Shown one piece after another: positions 22,648 through 33,347 of a DNA stretch of 64,000 nucleotides. How positions within the stretch are numbered: the stretch's first letter is position 1; each line of letters starts with the position of its first letter. The position numbers and the translations under genes were made by a program. This DNA is from Proales similis (lineage: Eukaryota > Rotifera > Eurotatoria > Ploima > Proalidae), in NCBI GenBank assembly GCA_019059635.1, contig JAGVRJ010000006.1, positions 1,364,001 to 1,428,000 of the forward strand, read 5' to 3'. The notes beneath the pieces are model-generated. The model worked only from the letters and a program-made list of their open reading frames with translations. It ran no database searches and was not told where the DNA came from.

Positions 22648-24669
22648 ATGCGTTCCTTGCCGAGGCGTTACAAGCGATTGAGCATTCGTAACCTGACGAT
22701 CATGGCCGTCTTGATCATAATCCTCTTCTTTCTCTTCACAGCCAGCCAGATTTCCGGAACTGAACGAGAAGAAAAAGGATCAGATGGGGCTCAAGGGCCA
22801 CCTGAGGCTCAGATCGACAAAGCTGTGGCAGACTTGCTGGATACGCGCATTCAAAACAACTTACGACCAGACGTGAACTCGATGGGACAGTTCAGATATC
22901 GAGATGGAGACAAGCCGGAGATTCATGCTCTTAAGCTTGTGACTCAAATGGAGCGTCTGTTTCACTTGGATTTGAAAGGATCGCCGCCTAAGCTCAACTA
23001 CCTCAAACAAGTGATTCCTTATCTTAAAAGCGCAGGCGCGACCGGCGTTCTGGTCGAATACGAAGACTTTTTTCCGTTCGAGGGCGACTTGGAAACCATT
23101 CGCAACCAAAATCATTATACCAAAGCCGAGCTGGCCGAGCTCATTGAATTGGTTCAACTTAACGAGATGCGGTTCATTCCTCTGATTCAGACTTATGGCC
23201 ACCTTGAATTTGTCTTGAAACTGAAGCATTTCGCTCATTTGAGGGAGGATCCCAAGCAATTTCAAGTCATCAGCCCGTGCATGAATGAAACCTATTCTGA
23301 AGTGATTTATAAGATAATTGACCAAGTCCTGGCTAAACACCCTGAGGACCTTGAGTACATTCACATTGGCTGCGATGAAGTCTACCACATCGGCGTGAAC
23401 CCGAAATGTGAAGAGCTTCCACATCTCAAGACAATCAAGGACTTTTTCATCTCGTGAGTTGGCTGCTTGCATTCTTTATTCGAACGAGTCAAGTAATTAG
23501 AGCCTTTTTTCTTTGACAATGCGCAGGCACGTGAATCGAGTGATCGATTATATCAAGTCAAAACGGCCGAGTATCAAAATCATGATTTGGGACGACATGA
23601 TTCGAAAGAACATGATTGACGTTAAAGTAAATTGAGAAATGATCGATTTGGAAAAGGTGCTTTTCTAAATGAGACTTTGAAGACAGAGGAGAGTCTACGC
23701 TCATTTACAAGTCGACTCACACCAGTAGTGTGGAATTACCGCGAGACTGTCGAAGTGACCTCATTCACGATGCGAATGTAAAGCCGCCCAACAATATCGA
23801 CTCTCCATTCATTTGATAAGCAAAATTGACAGGTACGAAGAGCTATTCAGCGAAATATGGGTGGCCAGTGCTTTCAAAGGAGCAACCAAACAACTTGAGC
23901 TCATACCCGACGCTCATCTTCACTACATGAACCATTTATCGTGGATTCGAACCATATCGAGGATGAACAATCCGAGCAAAGTGAAAGGCTTCATCATCAC
24001 TGGTTGGTCTAGGTAAGTAAAATCGACTTGCGCTCTTCCGATTTCTCGCCATCTACGCTCGACGGCTTAAGATACGATCACATGCAAGCGGTTTGCGAGC
24101 TGTTGCCGGCCGGTATTCCGAGTCTTGTCCTATGCCTTCAGACGCTTAAAAATATTGACAAAGACGAAATGATTACGTTCTCCAACACGAAAGAATTGAC
24201 CAAATGCAACTATGACTCGGCGACCGGCTTCATACTGGACGTGAGCGTCGAGCGCATAATCGTCCACGACATAAAAAATTTGTTCAGCTGCGACTTTCCC
24301 GGCGCTCATCTCTACAAATGGCTGCTGTTCTTGAAAATAAGTCAGAAAAATTTCGACTATGAAAACGAGCTCATAAACAATGTCCTGAACCCATTCAATC
24401 TGAAGCACGATTACATAAACTCAATGATGCTGAGTCGTGCGCGAAACTTTTACCCGGTGGCCGAGACGCGGTTCAAATCTATTCTAGAAACGGGCGAGAA
24501 GGAATTTGACAAGCTGTTTTACGCCGACTTGTTCGACGAAGTAACAAACGTGTATTTAATACCGTACCTGGAGCAGAGCAAGGTTAAAGCTGACCTCTTC
24601 AACAAAACAAAAATGCCTGAGTACGCGCCGATCCGACCGTTCAACAAGATTATTAAATCCTATCTTTGA
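22648..24669 (+). CDS. HEXD: Hexosaminidase D-like glycoside hydrolase family 20 enzyme, membrane-anchored
   Basis: GH20 beta-N-acetylhexosaminidase of the HEXD (HEXDC) type, which removes terminal GlcNAc or GalNAc. Five exons: 22648-23453, 23527-23626, 23689-23777, 23833-24012 and 24072-24669, giving 590 aa. A basic N-terminus is followed by a single hydrophobic segment (about residues 18-34), so the protein looks like a type II membrane protein. The barrel shows VLVEYEDFFPFEG, FIPLIQTYGHLEFVLK and the catalytic Asp-Glu pair D243-E244 in HIGCDEVYHIG. Later exons give IMIWDDM, PVVWNYRETVEV, SAFKGAT, GFIITGWSRYDH and CELLPAGIPSL, matching human HEXD in order. It is longer than human HEXD because of the anchor and a C-terminal extension. 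Confidence 0.93.
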
Positions 24670-25121
24670 ACAATTCAATCAGCTCTCTCTCTCTCTTTGA
24701 GACATTGACACTAGCTTGACGACCGAGATCCGCTTGAATCCACTCGCGTATCGACCATTTTGATCACTTATTTAAACGCGGCTCACTTGAGCCGGCATGA
24801 ATAAAACTTCTTGCTTGGTAATGAATGATTCTTAAATAGCCAGTTTATCCCCGCCACCTTAGAAAGCTGAGCCTTTTAAGTAATTGGCGAAGAAACAATT
24901 TTTGCCTTTTATTTTATGCTTTGGTCTCAAGTGTAAAAGCTCAAAAGTAAAACAACATTCAATTTGTTAAGGTTAAGTGGTGCAAGTCAGTGGTGGGTAT
25001 AAGTCGTCTTGCCTGACAAGTTCTCGATCATTCTTGATAAAAGAAAAAGCATTCTAATAAGTGTTCTGTAGCTTAAGCCTGTAAAATCGTGGCCCTAAAA
25101 GCGGTTTAGTTGAGCTAACTT
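24670..25121. other. Convergent 3' intergenic region
   Basis: About 450 bp between two genes running towards each other. It holds AATAAA on the plus strand at 24800-24805 (hexosaminidase) and on the minus strand at 24908-24913 (kelch gene). No coding region seen. Confidence 0.5.
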
Positions 25122-27819
25122 CTAATTTTTGTAGTAAATTGTCCATCCAGCCTTAAGATTCATGCAGTCGAGGCACTCTATGGATTTTAAGAAGGATTTT
25201 CCGTCGAAACCGCCTACTGCATATAGATGATGACCTGCAACAAAATTGAATGGTTAAAAAAAATGCGAACGAACGTCCTTGGCAGCAAAATGTTCTAGTT
25301 ACCGATAAAAGCGATTGAGACATTTGCTCGTGGAATATTCAACTCGGGCCCAGCGAGCCATTTTCTCTCCTTGAGGTCGAATATTTCCGTGCTGCGTAAT
25401 GAGCATGTGCCGTTCGTGCCGCCTACAATGAATATACGATCATTTGCAGCATCAAGGGCGGCACCACAGCCTCTGCGGGCTTCGTGCATGCTGGCTTCGA
25501 ATGTCCAGGTGTCATCGGTGAGACTATAGCGTTCAACAGAGCTCAAGCAGCGAATCTGATCAAATCCACCGAACACATAAAGTGACTTTTCTGACTCATT
25601 TGAAACGCAAACAGTGGCAGACTGGGTTCGCGCCTGGTTCAAGTTGGCGATTCGAGTGAACTTGCGCGACTCTGGCTCATACTTGATGCAGCACTTTCTC
25701 AGCGATTTTTCTCTAAGACCAATCAAGTAGATTGCCTGTTCAGAGCCGACAAACCCAATGTTGATCAGAGAAGCATCTAAATCAGCCTTGATCGTTGACC
25801 AAGCGCCCAATTTAAAGTCATAAATGTCAATTGAGCTCAAGTCTTCGAAGCCGTTTGAACCTCCGATCACAAATATTTTCTCCATTGACTCCATCCATAC
25901 GGTGGCTGCTCTACCTCTTTTGTTGGGCATGTAGCCGAAGTAGCTCATTTTATTAGTCTTGGGATCGTAGACTTCACAAGAACTGAGGCATTCGCCTCGT
26001 TCGTAGCCTCCGACAATGTAGAGCTTTCCGTCGTGATTGAATAGGCCGTGGCTGCATCTTGCCATCTGCATTTTGGGCAGCCGCTCGAATTCCAAGCTAC
26101 TGTTCGAAGAGAGAGATGGCCTCGGTGTCAGACTATGAAACTCTTCGATCATGCTCTCGAGATTTCTGGCGCTTATCTTGTTGCTTTGCGCGTCCTCTTG
26201 ATCACTCGGCAGGCTCTGGCAGTCGCTTTGCTCTTGCAGCAGATGAGCTGAAAGAGTCATCAGTCTGCCGGACAGGGTGAAAATGGTCACAAAACTGTTC
26301 ACTCCGGTTTGATGCGAGCAAATAATTTCATTCTCATGCGAACGTTTCAGTTTTATGGGCGTGGCCTTTCCGATTGAATTCAGCTCTTGGTCGCTTATTT
26401 TGAACGTCTTCAATCTTATATTCGGTCCGGCCTTTTGATCGCGACCATTGGTTGTGGGCAATGGAGAGCTCGCGCTGCTCTTCTGGTAGTCGATTACCGT
26501 TTCGCTGAAATTCTCGTTCGTGCAGTCCATATCGCTACAGTCGTGAAGCGTGTGATCGGCGTTCAGATAAAGCAAATTGAGCTTGGAGCACACTTGATCA
26601 AAGTTGTTGAGCTGTTTGCTCTCTTGAACAAGCCAGTTGATGCAGAGCTTGGTCAGCTCTTGTAGATTCTCAGGCAGCTTGTATTTGCTCTCCTTAAGTC
26701 CGACCAGCTCGACCATTACTCGAGGCAGATTGTTGAACTCTTTGTTGGCCAAATTCACCGGACAAGAAACAGCAGTCTTGGAACGAGCGGCTGAGTTGGA
26801 GTCGTTCGCCAGTCCATTAGGTGGTGATGAGTTTGAACCTGAACGAGTGGCATGCGGCGTTGAGCAAAGCGTCAGAATGTACTCGATATTGTCAACAATC
26901 ACTTGGGTAGACTCTTGGATCAGATTCTCGTCAAGAGCGAACGTTCGAATGCTCAAGCAATTGTTGACGTCCAACTGATCGATCAAATACTGGCCGCAGA
27001 TTCTGACCACGCTCTCAAAAGAAAGATTGAACGCCAGTGTGTATACGTGCGGCACTAAATACGACGGGACTTTGAGCTCTCCGGTGTAGAAATAATCCAC
27101 ACAGGCCTTGAGGGCCTCGTGATCCAAACTCTGGTTTATGTGTCGCTTTTCGTCTTCATTGTTACACGAGAGATTGTCTATTTTGTGGTTGACCACTTTT
27201 GGCGAGGAGTTGTGGTAGTTGTGGTGGAATGGCCGGTTATGATTCATGACGTTGTTGAGACGTGCCTGATGATGTTGATAGCTGTCGTTGAGAAAATGCT
27301 TCAAAAAGTTGGAAAGGCAGAGAAAGAGCTGGCCTCGGGCGCCGTACTGATTACGGTTGACCAAAGTGTTTATCGAGTTTCGCTTTATTTGCACCCGAGA
27401 GCCGGAGTTTTCTTTGTCCTGGACGCCGCCATCCGACTGCTCGTCTCTTTTCTCGTTGAACAGCTCCATGAAAAATTTCGAGTTGCATGCGAGGATTATC
27501 TGATGACAGAAGATTTCGGGCGTATCTTCGGACAGCTGCAGGATAAGGTCGCAGAGTTGACGATTCTTTCGCAGAATGTTCATATTTTTCATGGTCTGCT
27601 CGAAGCAGCTCGTCTCGCGGTGCCAGATTCCGTCGTACTGCTCTTCGTCGGTCTTTGGCGCTACATCTTGAAGCGCATGCTAGCTAACAAGTCCATGTTG
27701 GCTCGCTGTGGTCGACACTTACCACCGAGTTCACGTTTGCCCAACGCGTGTCCGTTGCACACTTTGGGCGATTCCCTTGGCTCAGAGTTGGTCGCTCTAG
27801 ACTCACGCTCGACCTCCAT
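25122..27819 (-). CDS. BTB-kelch protein, IVNS1ABP (NS1-binding protein)-like
   Basis: BTB/BACK/kelch protein. Family members act as cullin-3 adaptors and IVNS1ABP also guards actin filaments. Three exons on the minus strand: 27819-27723, 27666-25303 and 25234-25122, giving 857 aa. The BTB domain begins near NRQLCDLILQLSEDTPEIFC. It carries a long low-complexity insert before a second BTB half and BACK domain (CVDYFYTGELKVPSYLV, LPRVMVELVG, LLYLNADHTLHDC). Six kelch repeats follow, including YIVGGYERGECLSSCEVYDP, FVIGGSNG, YVFGGFDQIRCLSSVERY, FIVGGTNG and, in exon 3, LYAVGGFDGKSFL. The LNADHTLHDC site and the last repeat match vertebrate IVNS1ABP better than other kelch proteins. The insert makes it longer than the human protein (642 aa). 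Confidence 0.85.
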
Positions 27820-29299
27820 CTTTCTCTCTAAATTAAATGTTCATTTTTTTTAAGAGCCAATTCTGCTGATTTTCAACGCGCACGTTCAACTACAACGTCG
27901 TTCATATCTAGGGTACAAGCTCACTACACCACATGGCTCGTTTGTTGAGAATTCATAATAGAAGAAAATATTACAACAACCTCGATATGGATGCAGCGTG
28001 CGCACGCATGCAAGCACTCACTCGTACAGAGATTCTGTCGCCTTTCCAGCTCACACAACAAACTTAAGATGAAAACAACTTGTGGAAAGCAAGACGATTT
28101 AGGCCGATAAAAAGTCAAAACCAATTTCACTTCAAGATGAGAGTAAGCGAAATTCTCGCTGGCCAGTAAGACGGTGCAAAATTTTATGAGTGCAAAGAAC
28201 CGTTTGGAAAAGCGTACGCGATCTAATTGCTTTGGAAAGCTCGTTGAACCAGAATGAATAAATTGATCCATAACGCTCAGACCAGAAAACGATGCGAGCA
28301 ATGAAAGTCGAAAGAGTGCTAATGAGCTAATAAGACAGACTCTGCATAAGACTGAATCGGTACAGCGGCTGAGCTTTGACTGAGCCGAATTCTAGATATT
28401 AAGGGACAAGCTGACTTTTTAGGCTTCGGGCACGTTTTAAACGTGCTCTCTTGAAAGAGTGGAAAGAGTTTGCAAACCACTCTCCTCGCGCATGATGCTC
28501 ACGATAAGATAAGTTGAATCCAGACGGCAAGTTGAAAAGATGAGACAAATATGAGGCAAACTAATCGAATTTTCCTGTACATTGACACTAAGCGAATTTG
28601 ATTGCCATCAGGCCTGATGGCCTTGATGCAAAAGAATTCAATGAAGAAGAACGGAATTAGCGATGAACGCAAATTCACGCATTAAGATGATTATGAGCCC
28701 AGCTTAGTTCATTATGCGGCCAAATATGGAAGAATTGTGCAATGTTTTTACCAGAACGGCTTGAATTCGTCTATGAGAGTAAAAAAATGTGAAAGCAAGA
28801 GAGAGTCGTATGAATGCTTTCTCTAGCTTGCCAAGGCATAAAAGCTCACCAGGAAGGAAGGAGACGCCAATAAGGTTGCGGTTGACAGCAGCAGCGAACG
28901 GGTCGATTCTCACAGTCGAAGAGATTAGATTTGGCAACATAATGAAATACTAGACAGAGGCTTTTAATCGATAAGGTAAGCGTCGTAGAGAAAGCAAGGT
29001 CAATAAAAATCCGTCAAGATGGTGACTGTTGCCAGGCGAGTGGGCGAGCTCATGATTTTCAAGGGTTCATAATTCGGAGATGAGAAGTTGAATTTTGAAA
29101 ACACACAAGACAAATTTAAATGAATATCAACAAGAGAACCCAAAAATTTAGCTCTCAATTTAATAAGTGGCTATTCTTGGCTACATTCGTTTCCAAATAG
29201 CTGAAATAAGGAATAAATTAAATGAGAAAAGCCCGACCTGTATAGAAAAAGTAAATAGAAGCATAGAATTTTTAAGTTGGCTTGAAAAAAAAAGAGGCC
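27820..29299. other. Divergent intergenic region, no gene seen
   Basis: About 1.5 kb between the starts of the kelch gene (minus) and NIPA (plus). Open frames are short and unconvincing. Both promoters should be here. Confidence 0.5.
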
Positions 29300-30833
29300 A
29301 TGGAGCTTCTAAACTCTTCGTATGAAGAGTACAAGGCAATAAATTACGACACCTATTCGGTGAAATCGATTGAGAATTTCAAAAAGAGGCTGCGAACGTT
29401 CAAGGTACGTTTGTCGGTCTGACGTTGAAAAAGGATGCACCATAAAATGAGTTTTTATTTAATTTTTGAAAACTTTTTTTTACAGCCGCAAACTTGGTTC
29501 GCCAAGCCACCTGAGTTCTCGCCGATTGAGTGTGCACGACGTGGCTGGCTGAATTATGCTCGTGACACGCTTAAATGCACGTCATGTTCAAGTTATTGTT
29601 ATCATTGTTCACCTAAAAGCGTTGGCTGCCGTCGATTAGGTAAATTGTTCGTCCCTCCAGATTTACCGACTGTTTTCAATTAAATTTTCCAATTCTATGC
29701 TCACGTCATATAGCGCAGCCTAGACCCGAAATTCTGGTCGAGAGCCACTCTAAGCATTGTCCTTGGAAAAGCTTAATTGTTCCCAGTAAGTTTTCCAAAG
29801 TCAGGCAACAAAGAAAAAATAACAGAAGCTGTCACGTTTCGCAATTAATTTCATTTCCTGCTCGTTCAGACATTCTCATAGAAATCGATTTATGGAATGT
29901 GGATAGGCTGTTTGAGAACTTCACGAAAGCGAAGAGCTCTTTTGAGAAGTGCTCGATGATTCCTATTTTGCCAGACAAAATTCACAAGGTCTATTTTCTT
30001 TCGGGTTTGCGCTCAAGTTTGCTGACATAATTTGAAAAATTCTTAGACATTTGAATCGATCGAATCGTTTGTGCTTAATACACGTCTTCAAAATCCGATT
30101 GATGAGAGAATTCATCACAACCTTGGCCTGAAAGTAATTGCCTCGTGTGGTTGGACCTATGAGTGAGAACACCTGTCCAGCATGTATATCGCATCATATT
30201 TGTTCATTTTTTAGGCCGCAAAGAGACGTTGTTAAGTGTGACAAGTGCGAGCGAACTGTGGGTCTTTGGCTGTTTGCTCGCGAGTGCAAATCTGAAGAAT
30301 ATCCGGCGCCCTATTTGGACATAAAAAATATCCCGACCGAACAAGTTGTATCTGCGAATCTTCAAACGCTGGGAGGCGCTCAGTTTGAACCGATCCCAAG
30401 TAGAGCGCCTATTGAAAACGCTCGAAAGAGGAAGCTGAGCTTGGCCAGTGACGAGGGCAAGGAAGAGGAAAGCGGATCCGACAAGTGGTCGAATGCAAAT
30501 CAAGCCGAAAAGAAGACACTGTTCGATCCTATCAAAAGTCACTACGGCTGGTGTCCTTGGCTCAGAGAATGCGAAGAAGAAGTCTCGTTCGATAATCGAA
30601 GTGAAATGGTCCTCCCCGAGCCACATTCGGGCCAAAAGCGATGGAGAGGAGCGGTTAAGCTTGCGTGTCATTTGTGCTTCGAAAGAATAAGCGTCAAGGA
30701 GCTCGAGTCCGTAGGCGCTAGTCTGTCTCGACCGGTCCGAACGCCTCACAATAGCGACGAGTATACGCTCAATAAGGTCAAATACGTTCAAACTTTGTTG
30801 ATCGACTGTGCATCGCAATTAATTCAAAGATAA
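29300..30833 (+). CDS. ZC3HC1: C3HC zinc finger protein NIPA / ZC3HC1
   Basis: In vertebrates this protein sits at the nuclear basket with TPR and was first described as an F-box-like partner of ALK. Six exons: 29300-29404, 29486-29639, 29714-29785, 29870-29988, 30047-30162 and 30215-30833, giving 394 aa (human 502). The C3HC finger region shows FSPIECARRGWLNYARDTL, KCTSCSSYCYHC and the HSKHCPW zinc ligands. A second modified zinc region has IASCGWTYE, VVKCDKCERTVGLWLF and, near the end, HYGWCPWL. The middle is acidic and low in complexity (SDEGKEEESGSDK). All exon junctions are in frame. It is followed by an AATAAA 50 bp after the stop. Confidence 0.92.
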
Positions 30834-30883
30834 ATCTCAATGCCATTTAGACCCTAGTCAGACTATCTATCTAAACGTATTGT

Positions 30884-30889
30884 AATAAA
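30884..30889 (+). terminator. Polyadenylation signal of ZC3HC1
   Basis: AATAAA about 50 bp after the stop codon. It leaves only about 170 bp to the start codon of the next plus-strand gene. Confidence 0.6.
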
Positions 30890-31059
30890 AATGTCACCCA
30901 ATTTGAGCAAATCAGAGTTCCTGAATAGATCATGTTCGAACTGTTCATTCTTACTAATCGCATCTTGGCTGAGCATAAAACTCTTTGCCCACTGTTCATA
31001 ACTCCAATCGATACCCACAAGTTCAAACCACAGAGTCTATTGAGACACGGACGATAGCG

Positions 31060-31751
31060 ATGAGAGAAAAGAACAAGAACTTTCGAGGCATCAGTGTCTA
31101 TCATTTGGCGGCCAAACACTCTTGCATTCAAGTTTTAAAGGAATCGACCGAAAAAGAGCTGAATTGGCGTGATGATGAAGGCCGAACCCCTATTCATTAC
31201 GCGGCCGCCAGAGGGCATTTAACAGCTCTGAAAGTTATTCTTGTGGGAGGGTAAGTGATCCATATGCTTAGAATTGAATGAAAAGGAAAGCTCAATTACT
31301 TTTTATTTAAAATTAATCGAAAAAAAGAGGAGATGTGAACAAGAGCGACTTGTTTGGCAATTCGACACTTCACTATGCAGTTAGAGGGCGTTGTCTCATC
31401 TGCATCTCGTTCCTAGTCAACTTCGAGCCAAAGCTTCTGCTAAAAATGGACAATAATGACTTGACACCCCTTGACTTGGCCGAGACGCTCGAGTTCGCCG
31501 ATGCCTGGCAGATGCTCAACACCTTTTATTTGCAATATATTCACCGGCATATGAGAAAAGTGTTCAAATATCAGCTAAAAGAGATCGAGCTGGCTCGTAG
31601 GCGCAGAAAACGATACGAAAAGCTCATGGATCGGGTAGCTAGGCGACTGTACGAGGAAAGCCAAAAGCAGACGCTTTATCGGCCTAGCGAACATGTTATT
31701 GGCGATAACGTCATATTCACTCAAACTGCATTGTCTAATTCGGAAGCTTAA
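31060..31751 (+). CDS. SANS/ANKS4B-like ankyrin scaffold protein lacking SAM domain
   Basis: Two exons, 31060-31250 and 31328-31751, give 204 aa. Three ankyrin repeats are visible: YHLAAKHSCIQVLKES, DDEGRTPIHYAAARGHLTAL and DLFGNSTLHYAVRGRCL, then DNNDLTPLDLAETLEF. After them comes a basic helical region (YQLKEIELARRRRKRYEKL) that matches the part following the ankyrin repeats in SANS (USH1G) and ANKS4B, scaffolds of sensory hair and microvillar protocadherin complexes. Those proteins end in a SAM domain and a PDZ-binding tail; here the frame stops soon after the helix (ALSNSEA) and no SAM-coding exon is visible in the 800 bp downstream. The start ATG at 31060 is the first in frame after an upstream non-ATG open stretch; an extra 5' exon is possible. 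Confidence 0.8.
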
Positions 31752-32555
31752 GATTCACACAAACATGGCCCACTTTGCTCATGTGAGCCGGCTCGACCTC
31801 CCCACTTGTGCAACAGATTCTTTATTCTCATAATAAATCATGCAAAAAGATGCGTAATAACACACTAGCTCGCCTATTCTTAATCCCATAAATATTTACG
31901 TCTTTCATCAAAAACAGACCATCACCGATAAATTTTCATTTCGTGTCAAATTATAACTAATCCGACAGTCATGCGCTTGCGCATACTCCAGGCAGTGTAC
32001 TTTACTCCAATTCCTGGAACTCTCTTTAAAACTCCCCAACATCGCCACAAGCCCAGTTCATTTCAAGAATTTCTCAAAATTTATGTCTGCCAGTCTCTGT
32101 TGACTCTTCTTTAAAATCTGATTCATCCGCCCCCCTCCCACTACTCGCTTTCTAGCCTGTGAGCCGCTTTCTCATAAATCATTAGCAGAGTTTTAAAAAG
32201 CAAATTGCTCAAATTCGACTCTCTTATTCTGTTTGTCTCTATGTCTACGCACTCTTGGTCCACCTATTTGATAGTTTATCAAATGCTCATTTTCATCGTT
32301 GCGGTCGTCATCGCCGTCGGCCTCGTTCACGTTGTCGTCATCGTTCTTGCTTGACCCAAACACGTTGACTCACTGCGCACTCTTCTGTATGATTAAGATA
32401 AAAAATTTATTTTCTTTTTTTGACTCAATTAGCAGGGGTAATAAAGAACGGTGACGTCTGCATTTTTAATTAAATTTTCCTTTAAAAAGAGGCCAAACGT
32501 ATAAATTAAAGTAAATTTCTCGTCAACTAGAAAGTTCAAATTATAAAGTTCAGGA
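31752..32555. other. Intergenic, SANS-like 3'UTR and inotocin promoter
   Basis: About 800 bp. It holds AATAAA at 31832-31837 near its start and a TATA-like element at 32500-32507 near its end. No coding region, in particular no SAM-like frame, is visible. Confidence 0.5.
32500..32507 (+). promoter_or_regulatory. Candidate TATA box of inotocin gene
   Basis: TATAAATT 49 bp upstream of the start codon. Position and sequence suit a TATA element driving a short 5'UTR, but AT-rich sequence makes chance matches common. Confidence 0.35.
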
Positions 32556-33130
32556 ATGAGCAGATTAATTCTCATTGCGAGTTTTCTTGGACTTGTTCTT
32601 ATATGCGCCGATGCATGCTACATAACCAACTGTCCGTGGGGCGGTAAAAGGTCGCTCTCAATGGCAGGAACAGACGCTCAGCAAGTAATTTTCTGTCCAC
32701 ACCTCTTGGCAGCAAATGATAGGCCATAACAAACAAATTCAAGTGTAACTCGTGCGCCGACGGATTCGGAACTTGCTTCGGTCCGAGGATCTGCTGCGGC
32801 AGCGAGATCGGATGCTTAATAGACACCAAGGAGACGCTTGTTTGCCGACACGAAGACCAGTCAAGCAAACCGTGCATACCTTACGGCAAGAGCTGTGGTA
32901 GTCTACCACATGGCCGATGCGCTACTTCTAAGTTTTGTTGTAACCCAGGTGATTTAACTGCTGCGTCGCGCCCTCAGACTATTTGATAATTGATCGCATC
33001 CGCTTTAGACTCTTGCGTTGAGGACCAAAGCTGTTCAAGAAGAGACAAGAAAACCAAACTTCTCGACCTACTCAGAATTTACGTTGATGGACTAGGCAAA
33101 TCACAGAATGAGGATGAAACATCATTTTAA
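32556..33130 (+). CDS. Inotocin (oxytocin/vasopressin-family) preprohormone
   Basis: Neuropeptide precursor of the oxytocin/vasopressin family. Three exons, 32556-32684, 32744-32948 and 33009-33130, give 151 aa. The signal peptide (MSRLILIASFLGLVLICADA) is followed directly by CYITNCPWGGKR, so the predicted hormone is CYITNCPWG-amide with a Cys1-Cys6 ring. Gly-Lys-Arg supplies the amidation donor and cleavage site. A neurophysin domain follows from CNSCADGFGTCFGPRICCG to SCVEDQSC with all 14 cysteines. The intron positions are in frame and the second splits the neurophysin near its end. The ring matches arthropod inotocin (CLITNCPRG) except Tyr2 and Trp8. Residue 8 is usually basic or aliphatic, so Trp is unusual. 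It lies tail to tail with the stomatin gene. Confidence 0.95.
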
Positions 33131-33230
33131 CATATTTGCGTACTTTTCTCAGCATGTTTAAGACTGTCCTCTCCTAGTTTCCCGACAACTCAACTACTTT
33201 TGACGCCCTTTTTCCTCTCTAATTAAAGTA

Positions 33231-33236
33231 AATAAA
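33231..33236 (+). terminator. Polyadenylation signal of inotocin gene
   Basis: AATAAA about 100 bp after the stop codon. Confidence 0.6.
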
Positions 33237-33263
33237 CCGCATTCAAAGGCTAGGACTAGTTGG

Positions 33264-33269
33264 TTTATT
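33264..33269 (-). terminator. Polyadenylation signal of stomatin gene
   Basis: AATAAA on the minus strand about 80 bp after the stomatin stop. It lies 28 bp from the opposite-strand signal of the inotocin gene. Confidence 0.55.
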
Positions 33270-33347
33270 TTTTTGACCAAAAACTTGTTAATCTCAATCA
33301 TGACTAGAATATTTGTCAAAATAAAATTAAGTGAATAAAGAGACGCA

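Noticed and set aside
22861-23472. 203-codon frame opposite the hexosaminidase gene
   Set aside because: Antisense shadow of a strongly supported GH20 exon.
27119-27853. 244-codon frame on the plus strand opposite the kelch gene
   Set aside because: It is the exact antisense of the BTB-coding exon, which has clear family similarity on the minus strand.
30985-31059. Upstream extension of the SANS-like frame
   Set aside because: The extension begins at a TTG and lacks similarity to the family; the ATG at 31060 fits the usual start better.
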